From Bog-756 sp963741055 (GTDB lineage: Bacteria > Actinomycetota > Acidimicrobiia > Acidimicrobiales > RAAP-2): a stretch of 64,000 nucleotides of DNA. The notes below the pieces were generated by a model, which had not been told where the DNA came from, did not search any database, and saw only the letters and a program-made list of their open reading frames with translations. Below, one piece after another: positions 16,140 through 25,636 of the stretch. Position 1 is the stretch's first letter, and every line of letters begins with the position of its first letter. The stretch is from contig CAVUGU010000010.1 of the NCBI GenBank assembly GCA_963741055.1, positions 1 to 64,000 of the forward strand. The letters are read 5' to 3'. Position numbers and translations under genes: made by a program.

Positions 16140-17989
16140 TTAGCCTGGCCGCTCGTGAAGGTGTGATCCCGCGTACATCGCCTCCACCTGATCCTGGTAC
16201 TTGTGGATCACCAAATCCCGCTTGACCTTGAGGGTCTGGGTCATCTCACCTGTGGCAACAGCGAACTCGTGATCGAGGATCCGGTAAGCGCGAACGTGCT
16301 CGACTCGCGATCGTTTGGCGTTGACCTCTTCGACGATCCGGTCGACGGTCTCACCAAGCTCTGAGTCCGCGAACAGAGGCCCGATCTCGAGCGCTTTCCC
16401 TCGATCTCGTGCCCACTTGGCCAGAGCTTCGAAGTCGAGGGTCACCAGTGCGGTGAGGTAGCGGCGACCGTCGCCGATCACTACCGCCTCAGACAGGAGT
16501 TCGTGGTTGCGTAGATCCGCCTCGATGTCCTGCGGGGCAATGTTTTGGCCGGCCGCGGTGATGATTAAGTCCTTCTTTCGCCCGGTAATGCACAGATAAC
16601 GGTCGTCATCGAGGCGTCCCGTGTCACCCGAGTGCAGCCACCCGTCACGGTCGATGAGCTCGGCGGAGCCGTCCGGGTCGTGGAAGTACCCGCTGCAGAC
16701 ATTGCCACCCTGCACCAGGATCTCGCCGTCATCGGCGATGCGGAGCCTGACGCCAGGTATAGCAGGACCTACCGTTCCCACCCGGTTGGCCTCTGGCGGA
16801 TTCGCGGTGGTCGGGCCGCAGGTCTCTGTCTGACCGTACACTTCGAGCACGGGCAAGCCGATCGCTCCAAGCCAGCAGAGCAGTTCGGGATGGATCGGGG
16901 CCGCTGAAGAGACGAGGACGTGGTTCCTGTCGAGACCGAGTTGACGGCGGACCTGCGCGCAGACAGTGGCGGCAACCAACTTGTGGATTGGCCCCGCCAT
17001 GTGGAGGGCTCGCCGTCCAACAGCGCGTCGGTCGTCCCCGTGTTCGGCGAGCTCTACCAAGTGGTTGACGATCTGCCGCTCGAGTGGACGGGTTTCGGCC
17101 AGCTTCTCGAGGATCGCGACGCGCAGCTTCTCCCAGACCCGAGGCACGGCGAAGAAGACCGTCGGGCGGCACATTCGGAGGTCTTCGCCCACGGTTCCGA
17201 GGCTTCGTGCGAACCAGGTCTCTCCGCCGACGGCGGCGGAGGCGAAGTCACTGATCATTCGTTCGGCGATGTGGCTCAAGGGCAGGAACGAGAGGAACCG
17301 CTCCTCGTTGCGCAGGTCGAAGACCGAGGCGGCGCTGCGAAGAGTCCACATGATGTTCGCGTGACTGATCATCGCCCCCTTTGGCTGACCGGTCGTACCA
17401 CTCGTATAGACAAGGGTGGCCAGATCGTCTGGTTTGATTGCGCCGGCACGCATCTCAAACAGGTCCGGCTCTCGATTGAGGCGGTGCGCGCCAGTTGCGC
17501 GCAGTCGATCGAACCCCATGACGAACGGATCATCGATGCGCTGGCTGTCGTCGAACGCGATTACCTGTTGGAGCTCGGGCAATCGACCCCGAACCTCCTC
17601 TACCTTCGCAAGCTGGTGCCGATCCTCCACAAAACAGACCCGTGCCTCGGCGTGCCCCAGAATGAACTCGACCTGCTCGGGCGAGCTCGTCTGGTAGAGC
17701 GGCACCGTTACTCCTCCCGCGAGAGCACTCCGAAATCGGCTACGTGCCACTCCATCCGGTTGCCGGACAAGATGGCTATCTGGGATTGCGGTGAGATTCC
17801 GAGTTCGTCCAGCCCAGCCGCGACCTGGGCCACGGCTCGGCCGTACTCGGACCAAGTCATCGTCAGCCAGACCCCGCGACTATGCCAGCGGAGCGATGCA
17901 CGATCGGCAAAGTGCCTTACATTCTGGCTGAAGGCGTCGACGATCGTGTCGCCTACTATCGCAACCGGTGCCGATGCTCGATTGCCCAT
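16140..17989 (-). CDS. Long-chain fatty acid-CoA ligase, frameshifted near the N-terminus
   Basis: The N-terminal 90 residues (MGNRASAPVAIVGDTIVDAF to HVADFGVL) are in one frame and the rest (AGGVTVPLYQTSSPEQVEF onward) in another. A single missing base near 17720-17726 explains this; the span is 1850 nt (3n+2). The adenylation motifs are intact: YTSGTTGQPKGAM (A3, P-loop), VYGQTETCGPTT (A5), and SGDTGRLDDDRYLCITGRKKD (A7/A8). It resembles FadD15/FAA1-type AMP-forming ligases, about 616 residues. It activates fatty acids to CoA esters. It is immediately upstream of gpsA on the same strand. Confidence 0.8.
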
Positions 17990-18387
17990 GCCATCCCCTT
18001 AGGGCAGTGTACGACCCAAGGAGGAGTGTACGAAGTGTGGGCCATGACGTCGACCCTGCTCCGAGGGCAATCTCCACCCCCGAGTTGTGCGCCGGTCGGC
18101 TCTCGTGAACCGAGGTCGTACGGAGCGTTGATGCGTGAAGATCGATAAGCCACACTTCGCGGAGTTGCTCATTTCGTTGGAGATACTGGACCGCTACGGC
18201 GATGGGCCCGAGCAATGAATCTGGCACCCCTGAGCACGTTCAGCTGGCTACGAGCGATCGCTCCAGTTCGTCCAGCCGAATCGAGGACGATGTTGTTGAT
18301 GACCGAATCGACGGAATCATTAATCGTTAGTGCGGTTCCCGTTCCCAGAATTGCCCCAAGAATGCAATGAACAGTTGACCATTCAGG

Positions 18388-18407
18388 TCCCGGAGGAGCG
18401 TCCCGAA
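18388..18407. promoter_or_regulatory. DosR/DevR-like box (distal)
   Basis: Read on the minus strand it begins TTCGGGAC, a perfect left half of the consensus TTSGGGACTWWAGTCCCSAA; 14 of 20 positions agree overall. It lies 270 bp upstream of the stress operon start. Confidence 0.4.
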
Positions 18408-18558
18408 GATCCATTACGAATAGGGTTGTATCCACGTTGATTTCAAATGCGTCAGCACCCGGGCACGACTAATGCAGCCGCATGGTGCGCGTGTCACAAC
18501 AGTGATGCTGATCGTGTCATCAACCTCACAATTCAATTTGGATGACCGGTAGGCGCGG

Positions 18559-18578
18559 ATCGGGACCGAAGATCCTCA
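18559..18578 (+). promoter_or_regulatory. DosR/DevR-like box (proximal)
   Basis: The sequence begins ATCGGGAC and agrees with the DosR consensus at 13 of 20 positions, the left half being almost perfect. It lies about 97 bp upstream of the first gene of the HAD-PPOX-GH65-USP operon, a reasonable activator position. Confidence 0.45.
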
Positions 18579-18674
18579 GGAGTTCTTGATGGAGTCGATC
18601 AAGTTTCCGGTCACTGATCCGATACCTTTGGCTTCAGGACAGACGTGGAACCGTCGTTAACCACAGCCAGGATC

Positions 18675-19394
18675 ATGGAGGCATGGCTCTTCGACCTTGA
18701 CGGAGTGCTCACCGACACTGCGTCGGTACATGCATCAGCATGGAAAGAGACCTTCGACACGATGCTCGCTGACAGAGCAGGAGCCGTCGCATCCTTCCGC
18801 CCTTTTGACCTAGTCGCCGACTATGAGCAGTTCGTGGATGGCAAGCCTCGTTTGGACGGGGTGCGCTCCTTCCTTTCCTCTCGAGACATTCGCCTCCCCG
18901 AAGGGGAGACGGTCGACCCGCCCAACCTCCAGACCGTCAACGGCATCGGAGCCTGGAAGAACGAATTGGTGTTGCGGATGCTCGGGCGGGGCGGCGTCGT
19001 GGCTTTCCCGGGGTCGGTGGCACTGGTCCGGGCTCTTCGAGCGGCTGGGCGAAGACTGGCGGTGGTTTCAGCCAGTGAGAACTGTATTGCCGTCCTTGAA
19101 TCGGCTGGACTTGTTGACTTGTTCGATGTGAAGGTCGACGGACACGTCAGCTCCCGACTTCGATTGGCCGGAAAGCCCGCGCCCGATACGTACCTCTACG
19201 CGGCCCAGCAGCTGGGGACGGAACCTCGCCACGCTGTCGTTCTCGAGGACGCGCCGGCTGGGGTTGCTTCCGGCCGGGCCGGCAAATTTGGCCTGGTCGT
19301 CGGCGTCAGCCGAGGCGCAACTCCCGGCGAGCTGTTAGTTGCGGGCGCCGACGTTGTGGTCTCCGACCTTGCCGAGCTGCTGGACAAGATCTAG
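18675..19394 (+). CDS. HAD-superfamily beta-phosphoglucomutase-like protein
   Basis: 239 residues from ATG 18675 (MEAWLFDLDGVLTDTASVHA). HAD motif I is DLDGVLTDT, motif II VVSASEN, and motifs III/IV K174-like AGKPAPDTYLYAA and VLEDAPAGVASG. The insertion FVDGKPRLDGVRSFLSSRDI is the cap region typical of beta-phosphoglucomutase, which converts beta-glucose-1-phosphate to glucose-6-phosphate. It is the natural partner of the GH65 disaccharide phosphorylase encoded two genes downstream. It heads a four-gene operon, preceded by DosR-like boxes. Mycobacteria carry a similar HAD/GH65 pair. Confidence 0.85.
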   Translation: MEAWLFDLDGVLTDTASVHASAWKETFDTMLADRAGAVASFRPFDLVADYEQFVDGKPRLDGVRSFLSSRDIRLPEGETVDPPNLQTVNGIGAWKNELVLRMLGRGGVVAFPGSVALVRALRAAGRRLAVVSASENCIAVLESAGLVDLFDVKVDGHVSSRLRLAGKPAPDTYLYAAQQLGTEPRHAVVLEDAPAGVASGRAGKFGLVVGVSRGATPGELLVAGADVVVSDLAELLDKI

Positions 19395-19403
19395 CCGTGA
19401 GAG

Positions 19404-19907
19404 GTGAGGTTGAACGCGGGTGACCGGTTCTTGGCTGAAATTCCCCGCACCTGCAACAGTGGAGTCATGTGGATCGATCAGAGGGGGGCAGAGGTACTCT
19501 CGAGACCGGAGTGCCTTCGGTTACTGGCCATGGCTGCGAAGGAGAATCATGTCGGGCGGCTGGCCGTGGCCGACTTGCAGGCGCCATTGGTTGTTCCACT
19601 GAATTTCACTTACCACGAGCAACTCGTCTTCGTGCGCATCGGTCCTGGACGTGTGTCCGAGATGGCCCCTGGCGCGCTCGTCGCCTTTGAGATCGACAAG
19701 GTGGCGCCAAGCCGGGGGGAGGCGTGGAGCGTTTTGCTTCAAGGTTTGGCATCCACCGTTGCTACTGGCGAAATACCGGTCATCAAGATGCCCCGTCCGT
19801 GGGTCCCCGAACCCAGTGACCAGGTCATCTCCGTCCGTCCGGATGTCGTGAGCGGACGCCGCTTCCGCCTCATCGATTCGAGCGGGCACGAAGGTACCCG
19901 CATTTGA
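19404..19907 (+). CDS. Pyridoxamine 5'-phosphate oxidase-fold flavin-binding protein
   Basis: Up to 167 residues from GTG 19404; ATG 19467 (MWIDQRGAEVLSRPECLRLL) gives the usual family length. The pattern SRPECLRLLAMA...VGRLAVADLQAPLVVPLNF is that of PF12900 split-barrel proteins, which bind FMN, F420 or heme. Similar proteins belong to the mycobacterial DosR regulon. It follows the HAD gene by 9 bp, and its stop overlaps the GH65 start (TTGA), so translational coupling is likely. Its role is possibly redox or quinone chemistry during respiratory arrest; this is inference. Confidence 0.75.
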   Translation: MRLNAGDRFLAEIPRTCNSGVMWIDQRGAEVLSRPECLRLLAMAAKENHVGRLAVADLQAPLVVPLNFTYHEQLVFVRIGPGRVSEMAPGALVAFEIDKVAPSRGEAWSVLLQGLASTVATGEIPVIKMPRPWVPEPSDQVISVRPDVVSGRRFRLIDSSGHEGTRI

Positions 19908-22600
19908 CTGGTGCAACAGGGCGGGACTCCGACCCCAAGCCACCCGAGGCAGCCGTCTCCGACAACGACGGTTCTCCGAGCTTGCCCCGAGAGCTCGATA
20001 GGCGTTGCGAGGCCATCGTCATCTGGCTCACTACGCCAAAGGCGGTACCGCCCGAGCTGATCGAACTCGAAGAGATCGGGGTCCCGATCACGGTGATCAC
20101 TCCGCTCAGCCTCGACGCGCCGACCCCGCAGCTGGCCTGGTCAACGGCAGTTGCCGCTGCCAACTGGTCGACTCAGGATGTCGAGCAGATCGGGGTCGAC
20201 GATCCGGTGGTGGATACCGATGACGACAGCGTCAAGCTCCTGCCCGGAGATGTCAATGACGTCGCGTTCGCGGTCTTGCAAGAGCTCTGGGAACGCGGCG
20301 TCGACTCCCGGGGGGTGCTTTTTCTGATCGATGACCGCTCGGAGGTGTCCCAGCTACTGCAGTCCGAAACGCTCCCCGACCTGATCAGCGCCCCGGCCGA
20401 TGCCCACCGCTTATCGCCGCCGGCCGGTGTCCTCTCAGTCGCTGGTGGTTCAGCACGCCTACGGCGGATTCTGGCTGACCAACTACTTCGTCGACGCCGA
20501 GGCTCCCTTCCCGATCTCGGCAACCTACCCGGATGGTCGGTCGTCGTCGACGGCGTGGACGCCCAATACGAGCGTGTTCACGAAGCGCTCCTGACCCTGG
20601 CCGACGGGCATGTCGGCATTACTGGCGCTCCTGTATCACCCGTCTCGGGCCGTCACCCACTTGTGTTGGCCGCTGGCCTTTACGACGGGGACGGCGCCGA
20701 GTCGCACCTGCTCACTTGTCCGGGAGTTTTCAAGCTGGCGGGAAGCCGCGCTAGTAACGACTCCTCACAACAGGTCCAACGGGTTCTCGACCTGCGATCG
20801 GGCGTCCTGTACGAGCGGGCCGACCTCGAGGTGGGCACAGTGCAAAGTGTACGATTCATGTCGTTAGCCCAGCCGGGCGCCGCGGTCCTGCGGGTCCGGT
20901 GTCCAAAAGGACTGAGGGCAGGACCACCCCTCCAGCCGCCGACGGAGGACCCTGTCCACGATGAGGGTCGATCTGGCAGTTCGCACTGGATGCGCGTGGC
21001 AGCATCGAGCGGCGGCATCGTGGCCGCCGCGACCCAGACTCGAACTCGCGCCGCATCTGGCGGCGGCGCCCTCGACCGCTTCGCTGTTTACCGAGCCGAC
21101 ACCGAACATCTTCCCGATATCTCCGGACCCGTCGAGGATCTCGAACGGGTCAGCAACAACGGCTTCGATCGGCTGCTCGTCCAGCATCGCCGGGAATGGG
21201 CCAGGAGGTGGGAAGACACTGACGTCGTGGTGGAAGGTGACGACGGGTTACAGGTGGCCATCCGCTTCGCGTTGTTCCATCTGATGGGATCGGTGGCTGA
21301 CACCGGTGAAGCCGCCGTTGGTGCCCGGGGACTCACAGGGACCGGTTACCGGGGCCATGTGTTCTGGGATGCCGATGTCTTCGTCCTTCCCTTCTTGGCG
21401 GCGACCCATCCGTCGTCGGCCCGAGCCATGCTTGAATATCGCTTGCGGAGACTGCCGGCCGCCATCGAAGCGGCGCTCGAGGGGGGCCGTTCCGGTGCTC
21501 GTTTCCCCTGGGAATCGGCACGAAGTGGCCGAGACGTGACGCCGACGAGCGCTCGAAATCGTTCAGGCCGGATCGTCGCCATCCGTACCGGCGGTCTCGA
21601 AGAGCACATCGTCAGCCAGGTGGCCTGGGCCGCATGTTGTTACACGGATTGGTCCGGCGACAGGGAATTCGCCCAAGGGCCGGGGCGACGGATTCTGACC
21701 GAGACCGCCCGGTACTGGGCGTCGCGGATCCGACTGGAACCGGATGGCAGCGCTCATATCTTCGGTGTCATCGGGCCAGACGAGTATCACGAGTCGGTCG
21801 ACGACAATGCCTTCACGAATGTGATGGCCCGTTGGAATCTGCGACGCGCTGCCGAGGATCCTGCCGACGATCTAGGGGTCGGCGAACAGAGTCGCTGGCT
21901 TGAACTCGCCAACGCCCTCGTGGACGGCTACGACCCCGACACAGGCGTCTACGAGCAGTTCGCGGGTTTCAATCGGCTTGAGCCACTGATCATCGAAGAA
22001 GTGGCGCCACGCCGGCCTATCGCTGCCGACCTATTGCTTGGTGCAGATCGCGTGGCAAGAGCGCAAGTTCTCAAGCAGGCCGACGTCCTTCTGCTGCACC
22101 ATCTCGTCCCGGACGAGGTGGTGCCCGGCAGTCTGGAGCCCAACCTCCGCTTTTACGAACCGCGAACGGCCCACGCGAGCTCCCTTTCCCCGGCAACTCA
22201 CGCCTTGGTGCAGGCGCGGGCACGAGACTTCGACCGCGCTCTTGAGTCGCTGCAGCTTGCTTCGCGCATTGACCTGGATGACCTGACCGGTTCCACCGCG
22301 AGCGGCCTGCACCTGGCCACGATGGGCGGCCTCTGGCAGGCCCTTGCCTTCGGTTTCGCCGGGATTCGCCCGCGCGACGCGGCGCTCCAGGTCGATCCGG
22401 TCCTCCCCCCCTCGTGGTCGGCCATGGAGACGAGGGTGCGGTTCCACGGGAGCCGGGTACGCGTTCGAAATGAGAGGGACCAGCTCATCCTCATGACCGA
22501 TCGGCCAACCGCCTTGATGGTGGGCTCGAGGCGTTTCACCTCGGTATCTGGCAAGATCGAGTTTCGTCGCCGCGGCTCGGAGTGGGAGCCCATCACGTGA
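19904..22600 (+). CDS. GH65 disaccharide phosphorylase with degenerate N-terminal HAD-like domain
   Basis: 898 residues from TTG 19904, overlapping the previous stop. Residues about 250-890 are a glycoside hydrolase 65 protein: GYRGHVFWDADVF (about 482-492), general acid Glu627 in GPDEYHE, KQ724-725 in VLKQADVLLL, and the phosphate-binding TASGLHLATMGGLW. It would phosphorolyse an alpha-linked disaccharide such as trehalose, maltose or kojibiose, yielding beta-glucose-1-phosphate for the HAD mutase. Residues about 30-155 look like a dead HAD domain: RCEAIVIWLTTPK replaces DxDG, and GVLFLIDDRSEVSQLL resembles the VGDDxSD end. Confidence 0.85.
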   Translation: MTGATGRDSDPKPPEAAVSDNDGSPSLPRELDRRCEAIVIWLTTPKAVPPELIELEEIGVPITVITPLSLDAPTPQLAWSTAVAAANWSTQDVEQIGVDDPVVDTDDDSVKLLPGDVNDVAFAVLQELWERGVDSRGVLFLIDDRSEVSQLLQSETLPDLISAPADAHRLSPPAGVLSVAGGSARLRRILADQLLRRRRGSLPDLGNLPGWSVVVDGVDAQYERVHEALLTLADGHVGITGAPVSPVSGRHPLVLAAGLYDGDGAESHLLTCPGVFKLAGSRASNDSSQQVQRVLDLRSGVLYERADLEVGTVQSVRFMSLAQPGAAVLRVRCPKGLRAGPPLQPPTEDPVHDEGRSGSSHWMRVAASSGGIVAAATQTRTRAASGGGALDRFAVYRADTEHLPDISGPVEDLERVSNNGFDRLLVQHRREWARRWEDTDVVVEGDDGLQVAIRFALFHLMGSVADTGEAAVGARGLTGTGYRGHVFWDADVFVLPFLAATHPSSARAMLEYRLRRLPAAIEAALEGGRSGARFPWESARSGRDVTPTSARNRSGRIVAIRTGGLEEHIVSQVAWAACCYTDWSGDREFAQGPGRRILTETARYWASRIRLEPDGSAHIFGVIGPDEYHESVDDNAFTNVMARWNLRRAAEDPADDLGVGEQSRWLELANALVDGYDPDTGVYEQFAGFNRLEPLIIEEVAPRRPIAADLLLGADRVARAQVLKQADVLLLHHLVPDEVVPGSLEPNLRFYEPRTAHASSLSPATHALVQARARDFDRALESLQLASRIDLDDLTGSTASGLHLATMGGLWQALAFGFAGIRPRDAALQVDPVLPPSWSAMETRVRFHGSRVRVRNERDQLILMTDRPTALMVGSRRFTSVSGKIEFRRRGSEWEPIT

Positions 22601-23352
22601 GCAAGATCATCGCCGCCATCGATAACTCGGCTGCCTCAGGGCCGGTAGTGGCAATGGCGCACGCCGTGGCCTCGGCGCTTGATGCTCCGCTTGAAGTCCT
22701 ACACGTCATCGAGGATGGCGCCGAAACGGCCCGTGCCGTCGCTCAGGCGGGCGGCATGCAGTTGCGCACTCTGGTCGGCGATCCACTCGCATTGCTCTCA
22801 CTAGCAATGGAGAAAGAGGATGCCTCGATTCTCGTGATGGGAGCCCGCAGCCGACCTTCCGGCCGCCGGCCGGCTGGCCATCTGCCCATGGCTCTGGCGA
22901 CTCACAGCGACAGACCAATCGTGGTCGTTCCGCCCGATTTCTGTCCTCCTGAACACCTGACCACCGTTGTGGTGGCCATGGAGGGAACGCCGGGCAAGGC
23001 CCGCGCTCTTCGGCGGAACGTCGAGCTTTCGATCAGTGCTGGAGTCCAGGTCGTAGTGCTCCATGTGGAGGGCAAGAACGACATTCCCAGCTTCTCAGAT
23101 CAAATGCAGCATGAGACCGAGGCTTACGCGAAGGAGTTCCTCGCTCGACACAAAGTGACGGCGTCAGGTATTCGCCTGGAGCTCCGGATCGGCGATCCCG
23201 CCGCGGAGGTGCTCAGTGCTATCGAGACGGACGGAGCCGATTTAGTGGCTGTCGGCTGGCCTCACTCCGACAACCCCAATCGGGGAGCCGTGGCGCGTGT
23301 GATTCTCGAACGGAGTCCAATTCCCGTTCTGTTGATGGCTCTGGACTACTAA
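22597..23352 (+). CDS. Universal stress protein, two tandem UspA domains
   Basis: 251 residues from GTG 22597, which overlaps the GH65 stop (GTGA). Two Usp domains: KIIAAIDNSAASGPVVAMAHAVA to HSDRPIVVVPPDF, then TTVVVAMEGTPGKARALRRN to ERSPIPVLLMALDY. The ATP-binding G-2x-G-9x-G(S/T) pattern is poor in both (MGARSRPSGRRPAGHLPMA in the first), so ligand binding is uncertain. Tandem Usps are hallmark DosR-regulon members in mycobacteria. It is the last gene of the four-gene operon and convergent with the SDR gene. Confidence 0.85.
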   Translation: MSKIIAAIDNSAASGPVVAMAHAVASALDAPLEVLHVIEDGAETARAVAQAGGMQLRTLVGDPLALLSLAMEKEDASILVMGARSRPSGRRPAGHLPMALATHSDRPIVVVPPDFCPPEHLTTVVVAMEGTPGKARALRRNVELSISAGVQVVVLHVEGKNDIPSFSDQMQHETEAYAKEFLARHKVTASGIRLELRIGDPAAEVLSAIETDGADLVAVGWPHSDNPNRGAVARVILERSPIPVLLMALDY

Positions 23353-23391
23353 CTCGTTGACTTTGGCAGCCTTCGCCAGCGATGGGCCCCC

Positions 23392-24249
23392 TCAAAGGTC
23401 GGCCAAAAACCGGGCGACGCGGTCTCGCACAACGGTCGGAACCAGCGACTGAGTGGCAGCGATGCCTAGGGCGTCCCGCCCCACGAGATAGCGCGCCCGC
23501 GGAGCACGGGCCGTGAGAGCCTTGCCAATGGCTCGGGCCACCACTTCGGGACCGACCATCAACGCCCGATACGGCCCGAGGAGGGCGAGAACCTGGTGGT
23601 ACTGGGTCTCGTAGTTTGAGTGGGAACGATGAGCCAGGTCTGCCTCCATCTCGTCCCAGATGTGGGTCTTCACGCCCCCCGGTTCGATGAGCACAACCTG
23701 GACAGCGTCGCGGGCGACCTCGATACGCAGGGCGTCGGAGGCGGCTTCGAGACCATGCTTGGACGCCTGATACCAGCCGCTGAACGGGGTGGTCGTGAGC
23801 CCGTAGATCGACGAGATGTTGACGATGCGACCTCCACCAGCGGCCCGCATATGGGGCAGGGCCAGCCGGGCCAGGCGCATGGGAGCCACCACCATGGTCT
23901 CGAGTTGGCGACGCGCCTCCTCGTCGGTGACGTCCTCGATCGCTCCGACGCCCGAGTAGCCGGCGTTGTTGACAAGCGCCCACGGGTGCAACCGGTCGAT
24001 CACCGCTCGGCAGGCCTCGGCGTCGGTGACGTCGAGTCGGACCGTCTTGACCGTCACGCCGGCGTCGGCGGCCGCCTCGGCCACGCGTTTTGCCTTGCCT
24101 TGCGAGCGGACCGAACCCACCGAGTGGAACCCCAGGCTGGCGAGGTGCACCACTGTCGCCAAGCCGACACCTGAATTCGCCCCGGTGGTGAGCACAGTCC
24201 GGCCGGCTCTTGGGGTCGCGCATCGGTTCGTTGGGTCCCGGGTGCTCAC
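23392..24249 (-). CDS. Short-chain dehydrogenase/reductase
   Basis: 285 residues from GTG 24249, which overlaps the stop of the KAS III gene (GTGA), showing translational coupling. Classical SDR: TGANSGVG cofactor loop near residue 20, LVNNAGYSG, active-site Ser in NISSIYG and YQASK (Tyr-x-x-x-Lys). LDVTDAEA suggests the D of an SDR that binds NADP or NAD. Coupled to a ketoacyl synthase III, it is a candidate beta-ketoacyl reductase acting on that enzyme's product. The substrate is unproven. Confidence 0.85.
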   Translation of the reverse strand: MSTRDPTNRCATPRAGRTVLTTGANSGVGLATVVHLASLGFHSVGSVRSQGKAKRVAEAAADAGVTVKTVRLDVTDAEACRAVIDRLHPWALVNNAGYSGVGAIEDVTDEEARRQLETMVVAPMRLARLALPHMRAAGGGRIVNISSIYGLTTTPFSGWYQASKHGLEAASDALRIEVARDAVQVVLIEPGGVKTHIWDEMEADLAHRSHSNYETQYHQVLALLGPYRALMVGPEVVARAIGKALTARAPRARYLVGRDALGIAATQSLVPTVVRDRVARFLADL

Positions 24250-25403
24250 AGCGCGACCACCGCGTACCCGTTCATGGCCCCGTTGCCGGCCCCAATCCAC
24301 ATGAAGACCACCAGGTCGCCTTCCTTCACCCGGCCCGCTCTCCGGTCCTCGTCGAGGAGGATCAAGGTGCTCGCCGCCGACGTGTTGCCGTAGTGGTCGA
24401 CGCTGATCGGTACCCGCTCAGGAGGTAGGCCGAGCATCTCGATGGCCTGGCGGACGACCACTGCATTGGCCTGGTGCAGATACCAGCGGGCCACGGCATC
24501 GACCTCGAAGTCGGCGCCGGTGAACGCTTTGCCCGTGGTGGGCCAGTCCTCCTGGAGCATCTGGAAATCCCGGGCCATCAGCGGGGGGAACACCTCGGCC
24601 ACCTTCACGCCGTCCATGAGGAACACGTGGTCGGCCACGTTGGTGGCCGACGTGTGGTGCAGGCACCCGCCCCCCGGGTAGGTGACGAGCTCGATGTCGG
24701 GGCTGGTTTCGGTCCGCACCGACAGCAAACCGGTGGGACGTTGGCGCTCGTCCCGGGAGCTCGAGCGCCAGATCGCCGCACCGGCTCCGTCGGCGAACAT
24801 GAGCGGTGCCAGCCATCCCAGGCCGCTTCGATGCTTGTAGTAGAAGTCGTGCACGTCGGGCCCGAAATAACCTGACGGGCAGTTGCTGGCCACCACCATC
24901 GCGGTGGCTGGCGCCATCGAGACGAGGTAGCAGGCGGCGGTGCGAAAGCCGGCCGACAAACCGGCGCATCCGAGGTTGTGGTGGACGAGATCAGCATCGC
25001 GGCGCAATCCGAGCTCGGTCATGAGATAGCGGAACTGGTCCTGGCAGGCGATGAGGTCCGGCGTCGTCGTCACGTGGATCACCACGTCGACCTCGGCGGC
25101 GTCGATCCCGGCGTCGTCGAGGGCGGCACGCCCGGCTCGAAGGGCCAGGTCCCCGTCGAAGAGCCCGCCATCGGTCCGGCTGCGCTTCTGCCGTCCGCCG
25201 AACTCGTAGTCCAACCGCCGCTCATAGATGCCAAGGTGCTTGACCACCCACTCAGGTTCGAGGAGCCGGCCGTCGGGGCGTGCGGGCCGGAGGTACTTCA
25301 GGATCTCCTCGTTGGAGACCCGGTGCTCGGGCAGGTAGGACCCCACTCCTATCAGGGAAACGGAAACCTCAGAAGCCAGCCTTGGAATCGTGGTGTTGGT
25401 CAT
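24246..25403 (-). CDS. 3-oxoacyl-ACP synthase III-like ketoacyl synthase
   Basis: 385 residues from ATG 25403, with GAGGAGG 5 bp upstream. The thiolase-fold catalytic triad of KAS III is present: Cys146 in HNLGCAGLSAGF, His310 in WYLHQANAVVV and Asn340 in DHYGNTSAAS. The C-terminal end GDLVVFMWIGAGNGAMNGYAVV is the FabH-like GxGxxxG region. It condenses an acyl-CoA with an extender, or acts in head-to-head condensation; a role in unusual lipid formation next to WS/DGAT is plausible. It is coupled with the downstream SDR and divergent from WS/DGAT, with a DosR-like box between. Confidence 0.85.
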   Translation of the reverse strand: MTNTTIPRLASEVSVSLIGVGSYLPEHRVSNEEILKYLRPARPDGRLLEPEWVVKHLGIYERRLDYEFGGRQKRSRTDGGLFDGDLALRAGRAALDDAGIDAAEVDVVIHVTTTPDLIACQDQFRYLMTELGLRRDADLVHHNLGCAGLSAGFRTAACYLVSMAPATAMVVASNCPSGYFGPDVHDFYYKHRSGLGWLAPLMFADGAGAAIWRSSSRDERQRPTGLLSVRTETSPDIELVTYPGGGCLHHTSATNVADHVFLMDGVKVAEVFPPLMARDFQMLQEDWPTTGKAFTGADFEVDAVARWYLHQANAVVVRQAIEMLGLPPERVPISVDHYGNTSAASTLILLDEDRRAGRVKEGDLVVFMWIGAGNGAMNGYAVVAL

Positions 25404-25484
25404 GAAACCTCCTCGGTCCAGCGAAGTCGGCACTTCTACCGGCCGCGGTTCTAAATCCATCGAACCACCGCACCTGTCATAGGA

Positions 25485-25504
25485 ATAGGGGCGAATGTCC
25501 CAAA
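25485..25504. promoter_or_regulatory. DosR/DevR-like box between KAS III and WS/DGAT
   Basis: The plus strand reads ATAGGGGC-N4-GTCCCAAA, matching the DosR consensus at 14 of 20 positions with both GGG and GTCCC cores in phase. It lies 82 bp upstream of the KAS III start and 133 bp upstream of the WS/DGAT start. Confidence 0.5.
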
Positions 25505-25636
25505 CGGGCCGTCGCTGGCGGCGGACGGCCCTACTGACCCGGCGCCCGTGCAGCCAAAAACGGACCTTCAACCCGTTCCCCAGGGCGTCCCGCGTCCTAG
25601 GGTGCGCCTATCACCCAGTGTGAGAGAGGAAGGCCG

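Larger units (their letters stand above)
18001..18674. other. Long non-coding/regulatory stretch upstream of the stress operon
   Basis: About 670 bp with visibly lower GC from about 18170 to 18640 than the surrounding genes. It contains two DosR-like palindromes (annotated separately). A minus-strand frame 18169-18435 (88 residues, MDTTLFVMDLRDAPPG...) is open but I recognise no family and see no ribosome-binding site. The rest shows no gene. Confidence 0.4.
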
